A DNA stretch of 64,000 bases from CAVZLD01 sp963776055. Its GTDB lineage: Bacteria > Planctomycetota > Planctomycetia > Pirellulales > Pirellulaceae. Positions 52,832 to 61,779 of this stretch are shown in pieces. The DNA lies in the NCBI GenBank assembly GCA_963776055.1, contig CAVZLD010000005.1:62001-126000 (forward strand), given 5' to 3'. Position 1 is the first letter of the stretch, and every line of letters begins with the position of its first letter. The notes beneath the pieces were generated by a model, which was not told where the DNA came from, made no database searches, and saw only the letters and a list, made by a program, of their open reading frames with translations. A program made the translations under genes and the position numbers.

Positions 52832-53910
52832 TCACAGGAGTGTGACACGTCCATGGACCTTGGATTGAACCTGATCCTGCGTCTGATCTCGCACACGCTC
52901 CTGTGTTTGGACTCGGTCCTGGTCACCAGCCGGAACCGGGTCACAGTCCGGATCCTGCTGCCGCAACTGCTCACGTTCCTGGACTGCTCACGCTCCTGTG
53001 TTTGGACTCGGTCCTGGTCACCAGCCGGAACCGGATCGCAGTCCGGGTCCTGCTGCCGCAACTGCTCACGCTCCTGCGACTGCACACGCTCTTGTGTTTG
53101 GACTCGGTCCGGGTCACCAGCCGGAACCGGATCGCAGTCCGGATCCTGCTGCCGCAACTGCTCACGCTCCTGCGACTGCACACGCTCCTGTGTTTGGACT
53201 CGGTCCGGGTCACCAGCTGGAACCGGGTCACAGTCCGGGTCCTGCTGCCGCAACTGCTCACGCTCCTGCGACTGCACACGCTCCTGTGTTTGGACTCGGT
53301 CCGGGTCACCAGCCGGAACCGGGTCGCAGTCCGGGTCCTGCTGCCGCAACTGCTCACGCTCCTGCGACTGCACACGCTCCTGTGTTTGGACTCGGTCCGG
53401 GTCACCAGCCGGAACCGGGTCGCAGTCCGGGTCCTGCTGCCGCAACTGCTCACGCTCCTGCGACTGCTCACGCTCCTGCTCGCGCTCCAGCGTCGGTTCA
53501 CAGTCGCTCGGTTGCGGTGAGTCCGGTTGATTCCATTGGCCCATCGCCCGGTCAGTGGCATTCGATCGCATCGAGTTGGGGCCACCGGGTGTGTAGGTTC
53601 CTTTCTGCATGACGAACAAGATGTCCCGCGTGTTGAATAGTCGATCCCCGTTCCAATCGCCTTCCGCCCAGTCGGCAGCCTGGCCGGTTTCATATTTCCC
53701 CGCCTGGAAAACCTGGATAATGTCTTCCTCACTGAACCAGCCATCCGCATTGCTATCACCGGCCACTTCCGCTGCCTGCATTAATCCAGCGGCGAGCACG
53801 CGCCGTGCCTCCAGAGATTCCACTCGCAGAGTTCGGTGCGAGAGGCGATTGGAGTTCTGGCCACGGTCCCGTTTCAGTCCTCGCTTTGCATGTCGAAAAT
53901 TGCGGTTCAT
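52832..53910 (-). CDS. Surface protein with dockerin repeats and six 32-residue Gln/Glu/Asp repeats, one frame break
   Basis: ATG 53910 has a perfect AAGGAG seven bases upstream. The N-terminus is basic and then reads RVESLEARRVLAAG, a planctomycetal export-associated motif. Two EF-hand-like dockerin loops follow (DSNADGWFSEEDI and DWNGDRLFNTRDI). The rest is a tandem array of 32-residue units: VQTQERVQSQEREQLRQ then QDPDCDPVPAGDPDR. Each has one Cys and many charged residues. One missing base near 52981 (CCTGGACTG for CCTGCGACTG) breaks the frame in the sixth unit; adding it lets the array continue and end in a Gln and Arg-rich tail at TGA 52832, total 359 residues. No known family fits the repeat. 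Confidence 0.75.
52895..53490. repeat. 96-bp tandem repeat, six units
   Basis: Six copies of a 96-base unit, nearly identical at DNA level, encode the 32-residue repeat. Differences are few substitutions (for example GACCCGGACCGA versus GACCAGGACCGA) plus one deleted base in the unit near 52981. Because 96 is divisible by three, all plus-strand frames remain open here, giving long false frames. Confidence 0.9.
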
Positions 53911-54311
53911 CACACTTCTCCTTAATTCTGGTCGGATAATCGGGCAGGCTCGCCTCCCCGGATCTGATGTGTTTCGGCCGCCAGCCACACAAAACCACCG
54001 GCCGTTGACCACAACCGCCGAGGTGAAACCTCGGTCGTTTCCTCTAAGAGGAGAAGCCGCAAGAGGAGCCGAGATCCGCCGCGCAAATGGAAAGGGAAAC
54101 TGAAGCGGGTCGGCGGATTCTCGCGCTGGCGAAAAAAGGAAGGTAAGTCAAAGCTACGTTCGTCCCGCGAAGAGTCGGGACAACTCGTAACGGAAGCCGA
54201 GGGTCGCTCGACCGACGCGTTACAGCGCGTAGTCGTTCCCTTTCACGTTCCGTCGCCCTGCCTGCTCGGAAGAAACGCCGCCACGAACAATCCATGTTCG
54301 TGCGACACGCA
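53911..54311. other. Gene-free stretch between surface protein and Rrf2 gene
   Basis: I see no gene. The left end holds the AAGGAG ribosome site of the minus-strand surface protein. CGTTCGTCCCGCGAAGAGTC-type text (54160-54180) resembles dispersed intergenic sequence. No promoter pair is convincing. Confidence 0.4.
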
Positions 54312-54740
54312 CTAGATGTAATACATGTCCGCCGTCTGATCGAGGGCCTCTTCGGCCAATTCGGCGAAGGTCGTGGCTCGCAGGACCTCCTGCTGCCGGG
54401 CAGCTGCCACCCGCCAAGTCTGCAGCAGGGCCTGGGAGGCCGGCGTCACGACGCCGGCGTTGCTGGTCAACGGCGTCTCACAAGCCTCGACCACGCTCAT
54501 AACATCCCAGAGGGAGAGCTCGGCGGGGTCTTTCGCCAGCCGGTAACCGCCCGCAGCGCCGCGCGTGCTGCTAACGATTCCCGCCCCTTTCAATTGGAGC
54601 AGGATCTGGACAAGGAATCGGGGGGGAATGCCGTGCCGATCCGCGATCGAGCGGACCCGAATGGGCTCCGCCGAGGCATACGCCGCAGCCAGATCCAAAA
54701 CGGCCAGACATGCGTATTCGGTCTTTGCGGAAATGCTCAT
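54312..54740 (-). CDS. Rrf2-family transcriptional regulator
   Basis: The 142-residue protein has the Rrf2 winged helix: SISAKTEYACLAVLDLAAAY, IADRHGIPPRFLVQILLQLK and GIVSSTRGAAGGYRLAKDPA, then the LWDVMSVVEAC helix. Only one Cys lies in the region where IscR has three, so an iron-sulfur cluster is unlikely and a CymR-like sulfur sensor is more probable. ATG 54740 begins the family core. It follows cysH by 79 bases on the same strand, so both are likely one transcript. Confidence 0.85.
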   Translation of the reverse strand: MSISAKTEYACLAVLDLAAAYASAEPIRVRSIADRHGIPPRFLVQILLQLKGAGIVSSTRGAAGGYRLAKDPAELSLWDVMSVVEACETPLTSNAGVVTPASQALLQTWRVAAARQQEVLRATTFAELAEEALDQTADMYYI

Positions 54741-54819
54741 CAGCGTAAGGCAGCGAGATGTGCAGCCAAGTTTCGACGTGGTTCTGCGGTGGGTGACCGC
54801 GAATCTCGCCCACCTCGTC

Positions 54820-55575
54820 TCAGTCCTCTTTTTGTTCCTCCAACGAATGCAAGCCACATTCCGTCTTCGCCTGCCCACTCCATCGCCCCGCTCGTTCGTC
54901 CTCACCAAACAGAACCGCGCGTGTGCACGGCCAGCAACCGATACTCATGTATCCTTGGTCGTGCAGCGGATTGTAAGGAATGCCCTTGTCGGTGATCAGG
55001 TTCCACACGTCCTGCTTTGTCCAGTTCGCCAGCGGATTCACTTTCACCAATCCGAATTTTCGATCCCAATCCAAAATGGCGGCTTGCGCCCGATCGGGAC
55101 TCTGGTCACGTCGAATCGCACTGATCCAAGCGTGACGACCAGCGATCGCCTGGCGCAGCACTCGGATCTTGCGGTCGCGACAACATTGATCGGGATTCGT
55201 CCGATACAACGGTCCGCCGTGCAGTTTTTCGTACTCCTCGACCGATAGTTCCGGCCGCATCAGTTCGACCCGGATCCCATACCGCTTGGCCACCTGCTCT
55301 CGCAAGTCAAGCGTTTCCGCGAACTGGTACCCCGTGTCGAGATTGAACACATGGGTCTGCGGCGCAATCTCGCCCAACAGGTGCAGAATCACCATGCCTT
55401 CCGGGCCAAAGGCCGTCGCCATCGTCAGCCGTTCGCCGAATCGCTGCGCCGCCCATCGGAGAATCTGCCCAGGATCCGCCGTCTCCAATTGCGCACTCTT
55501 TTCGCGCAGCTCCGTCAGGAGTTGCTCGGTGGGCTGCAGAGCAGCGGCGGTCGAAGCGGCCAGGGCCTCAGGCAT
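54820..55575 (-). CDS. cysH: Assimilatory APS/PAPS reductase
   Basis: The enzyme reduces activated sulfate to sulfite. It has the nucleotide-binding LTMATAFGPEGMVILHLL region, the LDTGYQFAETLDLREQV motif, and four cluster Cys: the pair in NPDQCCRDRKIRVL and the pair in GYMSIGCWPCTRAV. The C-terminal redox Cys lies in KTECGLH. The iron-sulfur Cys set indicates the bacterial adenylyl-sulfate (APS) reductase type rather than the enterobacterial PAPS enzyme, which lacks them. The length is 251 residues from ATG 55575; a longer in-frame start is possible. Confidence 0.92.
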   Translation of the reverse strand: MPEALAASTAAALQPTEQLLTELREKSAQLETADPGQILRWAAQRFGERLTMATAFGPEGMVILHLLGEIAPQTHVFNLDTGYQFAETLDLREQVAKRYGIRVELMRPELSVEEYEKLHGGPLYRTNPDQCCRDRKIRVLRQAIAGRHAWISAIRRDQSPDRAQAAILDWDRKFGLVKVNPLANWTKQDVWNLITDKGIPYNPLHDQGYMSIGCWPCTRAVLFGEDERAGRWSGQAKTECGLHSLEEQKED

Positions 55576-55654
55576 CGGCAAGCATCCAGTACGGGGGGTG
55601 GGAACCAAGGTCTGGGGGCGGGCCGATCAGAGACCCGTCGGCCCGCGAACCAAA

Positions 55655-55683
55655 ATGCTACCTATGTTGATAAACTAAGTCAA
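55655..55683 (-). promoter_or_regulatory. cysH promoter with overlapping palindrome
   Basis: On the minus strand TTGACT and TAGCAT are 17 bases apart, about 80 bases before the cysH ATG. The -35 and part of the spacer form TTGACTTAGTTTATCAA, with TTGA and TCAA arms. It is a candidate operator for the Rrf2 protein encoded in the same operon. Confidence 0.5.
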
Positions 55684-55847
55684 GTATCGGACGGGTACTC
55701 CGAGATTCTTCAGGATGTGTGGGGTGCGGCCCTTTTGTCGACGGGCGTTTGGTGCGGGGTTGACGGGGGAATTGGGGCCGGTCACGATCAGGCGCTCAGG
55801 GGATGACCATTCGACCTTGCACGCCAGTCGGGGGGGATCAGCAGCCG

Positions 55848-57359
55848 ATGAGATCGGACACAAGTCGCACATATTTAGCGGTGGATTTGGGGGCGTCCAG
55901 CGGACGCGTCGTGGCAGGTCGTTTTGACGGGCGCCAGTTGCGATTGGACGAGGTGCATCGTTTCACCAACGGCCCCACGGCGGCGGGCGGGCACCTGTAT
56001 TGGGACTTACTGGGCCTGTGGACGCACATCCAGGACGGCTTGCGTCTGGCGGGCGAGAAGTACGGGTCGGCCGTAACGAGCATTGGGATGGATACGTGGG
56101 GTGTCGACTTCGGATTGCTGGGCCGCAATGACGAGTTGCTGGGCAACCCGATGCACTATCGCGATCCGTACACGCGGGGGATGATGGAGCGCGCTTGGCA
56201 GATCGTCGGTCGGGAGGAGATATTCGCGGAGACCGGACTGCAATTCATGGAGCTGAATACGCTGTATCAGCTCTTGGCTTTACGTCGCTCGAACTCCTCA
56301 CTGTTGGAGGCGGCGGAGACATTCCTGCTGATGCCCGACCTCTTCAATTGGCTGCTGACGGGGGCAAAGGTCAACGAGTTCACTCATGCGTCGACGACGC
56401 AGTTTCTCAATCCGCGAACCGGCGACTGGGCGCGCGGGCTGCTGGAAAGATTTGACATCCCGACGACGATGCTGCAGTCGATCGTACAGCCGGGCACGGA
56501 CGTCGGTCCGCTCCGTGCGGAGGTGGCGGCCACGACCGGCCTGCGTGACGTTTCGGTGGTCTTGCCCGGCACGCATGACACGGCAAGCGCCGTGCTGGCG
56601 GTGCCGGCGATGGGGCAGCGCAACGACCCACCTGACTGGTGTTACATCAGCAGTGGAACCTGGTCTCTGCTGGGCGCCGAAGTCAAGGCTCCCGTAATCA
56701 ACGATCTTTGTCGCCAGTACAACTTCACGAACGAGGGAGGTGTGGCGAGCACGATTCGATTGTTGAAGAACATCACCGGATTGTGGCTCGTTCAGGAGTG
56801 TCGTCGAGTGTGGTCGCAGGCCGGTCGATCCTTTGGCTGGGATGAGCTGACCGCGTTGGCCGAGCAGGCTCCGCCATTGGAGAGCCTGATCGATCCAGAC
56901 GACTCGCGATTTGGCGCGCCCACGGACATGCCCGAAGCGATTTGCGAGTACTGTCGGCAAACCGGCCAACCGGTTCCGAGCTCGGAGGGAGCGGTGATAC
57001 GCTGCGCCTTGGAGAGTTTGGCGCTTCGCTGCCGAATGGTACTTTGCTGGCTGGAATCACTGACCGAATCGCGATTCGAGACGATTCACATTGTCGGCGG
57101 TGGCACGAAAAACCAACAGCTCTGTCAAATGACCGCCAACGCCTGCAATCGGACGGTATTGGCCGGTCCGGTCGAAGCCACGGCGATCGGGAATGTGATG
57201 ATGCAGGCGATCGCCCGCGGCGACGTGGATTCCGTGGAACAGGGCCGACAGATGATTGCTGCAAGTTTCCCGTTGGATCGCTACGACCCACGCGATCCGG
57301 AGCCCTGGGACGATGCCTATCCCCGATTCGAAGCGTTGTTGCAGGCCAGCGAATCGTAA
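55848..57359 (+). CDS. rhaB: Rhamnulokinase, FGGY family
   Basis: RhaB phosphorylates L-rhamnulose at O1. The first ATP loop is YLAVDLGASSGRVVAGRF, the second is CYISSGTWSLLGAE, and IVGGGTKNQQLCQMTANACN and GPVEATAIGNVMMQAIARG complete the fold. GMDTWGVDFGLLG and PMHYRDPYTRGMM are typical of RhaB rather than of XylB or GlpK. I chose ATG 55848; ATG 55803 would add 15 residues outside the family pattern. The length is 503 residues. Catabolic context is supported by the upstream GH106-like gene. Confidence 0.9.
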   Translation: MRSDTSRTYLAVDLGASSGRVVAGRFDGRQLRLDEVHRFTNGPTAAGGHLYWDLLGLWTHIQDGLRLAGEKYGSAVTSIGMDTWGVDFGLLGRNDELLGNPMHYRDPYTRGMMERAWQIVGREEIFAETGLQFMELNTLYQLLALRRSNSSLLEAAETFLLMPDLFNWLLTGAKVNEFTHASTTQFLNPRTGDWARGLLERFDIPTTMLQSIVQPGTDVGPLRAEVAATTGLRDVSVVLPGTHDTASAVLAVPAMGQRNDPPDWCYISSGTWSLLGAEVKAPVINDLCRQYNFTNEGGVASTIRLLKNITGLWLVQECRRVWSQAGRSFGWDELTALAEQAPPLESLIDPDDSRFGAPTDMPEAICEYCRQTGQPVPSSEGAVIRCALESLALRCRMVLCWLESLTESRFETIHIVGGGTKNQQLCQMTANACNRTVLAGPVEATAIGNVMMQAIARGDVDSVEQGRQMIAASFPLDRYDPRDPEPWDDAYPRFEALLQASES

Positions 57360-57380
57360 GATCGCCGAGCGGGAACTGCC

Positions 57381-58190
57381 TCAACGCGGTCTCGCGGGAG
57401 GCCCGGTCTCCTCCGATTCGGGCTTGGCCGGCACATAGGCATCGACCTCCTCGACATCCAGCTGATCGGAGAAGTCGGGCCCCGGCAGCAGGTAGATATC
57501 CGCTTGTAAGTCGTCTTGTTCCGCGCACGCAGTGGTGTCGCACCAGCTCCAGCACAGCCAGAAAGATACCGATCATCGCGGACTTGTGCATGCCTGCCTG
57601 AAACATATCCGAGAAAGCGACCTGCCCATCGTCTCGCAATCGCTGGTGGATCGATTCCATGTACACGCGAATCGGGGTTTCGTCGTAGACGATGCTAGCC
57701 GGCCGCGTCACTTCATTGGCACGCAACACGCGGCCCAGGGCGCTGACCAGGTCCCATAGCTCCACTTCATGGATCGGCTGGTCTGCCGGATCCATTTCCC
57801 GAGGCGGTAGATCATTCGCCTGTCGAGCGTAACACATCGACCAGTTGCGCCGCGCTCCTCCAGCATGCTGGCAGCATCCTTGTACTGCTTATACTCCAGC
57901 AGTTGTTGCACTAGCTGTGCGCGCGGATCCTCCAGCGCATCTTCTTCCGTTGCCTCTTCGGAATGCGGCAGCACGAGTCGCGATTTGATTTCGATCAGCA
58001 GACCAGCAACTTCAAGAAAGTCGCCGACGGCATTCACATCCAATTCCTGCAAGACTTCCAAGTATTCCAAATACTGCTGCGTGATCGGGGCGATCGGGAT
58101 GTGGCAGACATCCAACTCCTGCTTCCGTACCAGATACAGAAGCAGGTCCAGCGGGCCGCGGTAGATGTCTAGCTCAACGCGAAACGGCAT
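57381..58190 (-). CDS. scpA: Segregation and condensation protein A, two frame breaks
   Basis: ScpA is the kleisin of the bacterial SMC complex. The N-terminal domain has FRVELDIYRGPLDLLLYLVR, HIPIAPITQQYLEYLE and LEVAGLLIEIKSRLVLP; the C-terminal winged helix has LVSALGRVLRANE and FSDMFQAGMHKSAMIGIFLAVLEL followed by VRHHCV. A missing C near 57852 (repair gives EERGRNWSMCYARQ) and an extra G near 57525 (removal gives CVREQDDLQADIYL) break the frame. The repaired protein has 269 residues and ends at TGA 57381. ATG 58190 starts the core; a longer start at 58313 would add a basic stretch of doubtful reality. No scpB is seen nearby. Confidence 0.88.
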
Positions 58191-58751
58191 GGGGTTCGTG
58201 GATTGGCTGAGAGAAGCAGGGGAAGGAATCGATCGGACGGACCGTAACGGCCCCCTGGCCGAACGCCCAAACGCCGGTCGCGGCGCAACCGCCTGGTCCG
58301 AGTCCTTGTTCATTTTCGTGTTCCGCGATCCGACAACTTGAATCGGGCTGAGGAAAGCGCCGGTCTCGGGCAGCTAGCTTCGTCGTCCCACCACGACGCG
58401 ATCCCAACCGCTGAACGTGACCCCAATCAGCCCAGTCTTTGGCAATAAGCAGAGACCTTCCATTGTAGCGGAACTGGCCCTACGTATCGGCCAACAGCCC
58501 GCCGCGACCGATTGCGGCGCGACGTCCGATCCGCCGCGGCCGAAGGAACACTCCCCATCGCGAAGCGGTTGGACAATGTGTCCCCCCGGCAGCGGCGCAG
58601 CCAGGCCAACCGGGGGCCGTGAAGTAGTGGCCCTGCGGCGTACGAGACCACCTTGCTTCCCCCTCGGGCGGGTACTATCATGCCCTTTTGGCAGGTTATT
58701 TCCTGTTCGGCCCGGAGTGTTCCGGACGAACCTCGAGATTCATGGTTCCCC
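58191..58751. other. Divergent spacer between scpA and ilvN, no gene seen
   Basis: The stretch contains open frames without family text. It should hold the promoters of scpA and ilvN. No leader peptide with branched-chain codons and no attenuator hairpin was recognised before ilvN. Confidence 0.4.
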
Positions 58752-59302
58752 ATGCGACACGTCCTATCCGCCGTCGTTCAGAACGTACCGGGAGTTTTGG
58801 CTCACATCTCCGGGATGTTGGCCTCACGCGGGTACAACATTGACTCACTCGCCGTCGGCGAGACCGAGGACCCCCATTTGTCGCGGATGACCTTCGTGGT
58901 CGTCGGCGACGACCGGGTGTTGGAGCAGATCCGCAAGCAGCTGGAAAAGATCGTGACGGTCGTCAAGGTTGTCGACGTCAGTTCGCAAGATTTCGTTGAG
59001 CGTGATCTGATGCTGCTGAAAATTAAGGCCCCTCCGGGGGAAAACGCAGCGAGATCCGCGAGCTGGTGGAGATCTTTCGCGGTCGGATCGTGGACGTTGG
59101 TCCGGACGAAGTGACGATTGAGATTTCAGGGCGTGAGAACAAGATCGAGGCTTTCATTGATCGGATGCGACCCTACGGAATCTCGGAACTCGTCCGAACA
59201 GGGCGGATCGCGATGGTTCGCGGCGGAGTGCGCAGTTCCGACTCCGGTAATGGTCCGCCGACTTCCGACAACGCATCGCGCAGAAGCTTGAGGCAAAAAT
59301 AG
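58752..59302 (+). CDS. ilvN: Acetolactate synthase small (regulatory) subunit, one frame break
   Basis: This subunit gives valine feedback control to acetolactate synthase. The N-terminal ACT domain is HVLSAVVQNVPGVLAHISGM with GYNIDSLAVGETEDP; the C-terminal domain has RGRIVDVGPDEVTIEISG and FIDRMRPYGISELVRTGR. One G is missing from a G run near 59036; repair gives PPGGKRSEIRELVEIFRG and 183 residues, the normal length. The catalytic subunit gene ilvB is not in the window. ilvC follows after 69 bases. Confidence 0.92.
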
Positions 59303-59371
59303 GCCGCCTGCCGAACCGGTTGGCTGCGCCAACGTTGCGAGATTCATCACCAGACAACGGATGGTTTCGGC

Positions 59372-60376
59372 ATGCCAGCCAACATCTACTACGAGCAGGA
59401 TGCCGATCTCGGTCTGCTGCACGGCAAGACGATCGCCATCCTGGGATACGGATCACAAGGGCACGCGCACGCATTGAATCTGCGCGACAGCGGTTGTCGC
59501 GTGATTGTCGGGCAGCGATCCAACAGCCCCAACTTCGATCTCGCCATCAGCCACGGTTTTGATCCGCTGACGCTTGATGAAGCCGCGCAGCGCGCGGACA
59601 TCGTCAACTTACTACTACCGGATGAAGTCCAAGCGGACCTTTTTCGAAAACACATCGGTCCCTATTTGGTACCGGGCAACATCCTGATGTGTGCCCACGG
59701 CTTGAACATCCATTTCGAACAGATTCAGCCACCGCCCGGCGTGGACACGTTGCTCGTAGCGCCCAAGGGCCCCGGCCATTTGGTGCGGGACGAATTCGAG
59801 CAGGGAGCGGGAGTGCCCTGCCTGATCGCCGTGGGGGAGGGTGCCAGCGAGACTACGCGGCGCGTGGGTCTAGCCTACGCCAAAGCCATCGGCGGAACGC
59901 GGGCAGGCGTGATCGAAACCACCTTTGCCGAAGAAACCGAAACGGACCTATTCGGAGAGCAGGTGGTGCTGTGCGGAGGCGTGAGTGCCCTGATTAAGGC
60001 CGGGTTTGATACATTGGTGGAGGCCGGGTACCATCCCGAAATGGCCTACTTCGAATGCTTGCACGAGCTGAAACTGATCGTCGATCTGCTCCACCGCGGG
60101 GGGCTGAGCTTCATGCGGCACAGTATCTCGAACACGGCCGAGTACGGCGACTACACGCGTGGCCCACGCATCATCACGGAGCAGACGCGCGCCGAAATGA
60201 AGAAAATACTCGAGGAAATCCAGTCCGGAAAGTTCACCAAGGAGTGGATCCTGGAAAACCTCGCCGGGGCGCCTTCCTTTCGAGCAATGCGACGGCGCGA
60301 CCATGACTTGCCCATCGAGCAGGTCGGGCGGCAAGTGCGGAGCTTGATGTCCTGGATCGATACCAAAGAGGTTTAA
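59372..60376 (+). CDS. ilvC: Ketol-acid reductoisomerase, class I
   Basis: IlvC makes dihydroxy-isovalerate from acetolactate in valine and isoleucine synthesis. The NADPH loop is LGYGSQGHAHALNLRDSG, followed by LLLPDEVQADLF and VAPKGPGHLVRDEF; metal and substrate residues lie in FAEETETDLFGEQ and ECLHELKLIVDLL. The 334-residue length is the short class I form. The gene is intact. Confidence 0.97.
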   Translation: MPANIYYEQDADLGLLHGKTIAILGYGSQGHAHALNLRDSGCRVIVGQRSNSPNFDLAISHGFDPLTLDEAAQRADIVNLLLPDEVQADLFRKHIGPYLVPGNILMCAHGLNIHFEQIQPPPGVDTLLVAPKGPGHLVRDEFEQGAGVPCLIAVGEGASETTRRVGLAYAKAIGGTRAGVIETTFAEETETDLFGEQVVLCGGVSALIKAGFDTLVEAGYHPEMAYFECLHELKLIVDLLHRGGLSFMRHSISNTAEYGDYTRGPRIITEQTRAEMKKILEEIQSGKFTKEWILENLAGAPSFRAMRRRDHDLPIEQVGRQVRSLMSWIDTKEV

Positions 60377-60381
60377 CCATC

Positions 60382-60657
60382 GTGATCAATCCCCAGCATC
60401 AACAAACACTCGCCGTTTTCGAACAATTGCAGCCGGGCGATCGTGTCGAGTTGACACATGAGGTCAAGGTCGGATTCCGCACGTGGGAAACGGTCACACG
60501 AGGAACCGTCGTGAAAACGGAACGCCGACGACACGGCCTGCACCGTCGACGCAACGGGGACGACAAAGTCTTCAGCGATCTGATGGTTCTGGAGCAAGAG
60601 GATGGGGAGCGAACGACGGTGACGCTGGACGAATTCTCGATCCTTCGCAAGCTGTGA
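60382..60657 (+). CDS. Small conserved-looking protein after ilvC
   Basis: The 91-residue protein starts at GTG 60382, six bases after the ilvC stop, so it is probably co-transcribed. It is rich in charged residues: LQPGDRVELTHEVKVGFRTW, then a basic TERRRHGLHRRRNGDDKV stretch and a C-terminal strand-like DGERTTVTLDEFSILRKL. The first motif recalls an SH3-like barrel of a nucleic-acid or KOW-type domain. No family could be recognised. Confidence 0.6.
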   Translation: MINPQHQQTLAVFEQLQPGDRVELTHEVKVGFRTWETVTRGTVVKTERRRHGLHRRRNGDDKVFSDLMVLEQEDGERTTVTLDEFSILRKL

Positions 60658-60826
60658 GCCACCGGGCGAGATCTACCGTCTAGGACACGCGGCCGGATCA
60701 CTTCTGCGGTCCCTGCGCAACACAGGCGAGCGATTGGCTGGATCGGATCGGCAGTTGACCATGGCCGACCGCGGGTGTCATGCTGAAAGCCTCGACGTCG
60801 TCGGTCCGACGATTCACCGCCAACGG

Positions 60827-61777
60827 TTAGAGTCCCGCGATTTGGATCGTTTCTTCGTAGCTACAGAGACCGGCCGAGGCCCCCAGCCCGGTGACGCAAC
60901 AAGCGCCGACCGCGGCGGCCAGTTGGCCCGCTTGCGCTGGAGGGAATCCCTTCAGTAAGCCGCAGAGCAGTCCTGCGTAGAAGGCGTCGCCGGCGCCGGT
61001 CGTGTCCACGATCGGTCCTGGCGGAATCACGGCCGGGACTGCGATGAACTGATCCGCCGCGGGGCTCAACAAAGCTCCTTGCGATCCCAGCTTGACGCCC
61101 AGCAGACCTGGCGCGCCGCAGCTACGGAAAGTCTCGAGAATCTTCTGTGGATCCGTCTGTCCGGTCTGATGTTCCGCCTCGGCGCGACTCGGACAATACA
61201 CATCCAGATGAGGCAGGATCCGATCTAACGGTTGCAAGGAACCGCCGTCGCCGGCCGCGTCCAGCGCGGTTTGGCAGCCGGTCTCGCGAATGGCGGCGAA
61301 AACCTCCGGCAAATCCCCTTCCAGGTTGGGCATCAAGGAGTAGTAGCCGACGAGCATCATCCGGCTCAGCGCAAAGAACTCCAGGTTCTCCAGGAAGGTC
61401 GCCTTCGTCATCAGTTTGGGCGCACCCACACAATGCGCAAAGCTCCGTTCCCCGCTGTCGTCGACCAAGACCGCGGTCGTGCTGGTCGCGCCGGTCGGAT
61501 GCGTTATCAGCGAACGCACATCGACACCTTCATCACTCAGTCGCTTGCGAATCAGGTTCGCCCAATCATCACGTCCCACGTAACTGAGTGCCGCCACTTG
61601 CATCCGCAGTCGCGCCATGGCGATTCCTGCATTGGCGACGATGCCTCCCGTGGTCACTTCGATTGGGTCGGTCTGCATCAGTCGCCCGCCACCGATGGGC
61701 ACTTCCAATGGAACGGGACGCACCAGCATATCGACAACACAGGAACCACATAGTACGCAGTCGATGAGCTTTTCCAT
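60827..61777 (-). CDS. PfkB-family carbohydrate kinase
   Basis: The 316-residue protein has the PfkB fold: an N-terminal GGIVANAGIAMARLRMQVAA segment and the signature DTTGAGDAFYAGLLCGLLKG with the catalytic Asp. ATG 61777 lies two bases after the stop of the aldolase-like gene, so translation is probably coupled. The substrate is unknown; the context suggests a ketose or sugar acid handled by the isomerase and aldolase of the same operon. The uninterrupted frame that seems to fuse kinase and aldolase is caused by a frame break in the latter. Confidence 0.88.
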   Translation of the reverse strand: MEKLIDCVLCGSCVVDMLVRPVPLEVPIGGGRLMQTDPIEVTTGGIVANAGIAMARLRMQVAALSYVGRDDWANLIRKRLSDEGVDVRSLITHPTGATSTTAVLVDDSGERSFAHCVGAPKLMTKATFLENLEFFALSRMMLVGYYSLMPNLEGDLPEVFAAIRETGCQTALDAAGDGGSLQPLDRILPHLDVYCPSRAEAEHQTGQTDPQKILETFRSCGAPGLLGVKLGSQGALLSPAADQFIAVPAVIPPGPIVDTTGAGDAFYAGLLCGLLKGFPPAQAGQLAAAVGACCVTGLGASAGLCSYEETIQIAGL

Positions 61778-61779
61778 GT

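Noticed and set aside
52895..53490. Possible CRISPR array
   Set aside because: The 96-bp units are contiguous and nearly identical with no variable spacers, they encode protein, and no cas gene is near.
52853..53612. Long plus-strand frames over the 96-bp repeats (Leu-, Ser/Arg- or Ala/Pro-rich)
   Set aside because: The unit length is divisible by three, so all frames stay open. Only the minus strand has a ribosome site, export leader and dockerin loops.
58417..58751. Frames before ilvN as a possible leader peptide
   Set aside because: No run of branched-chain codons and no attenuator hairpin was found.
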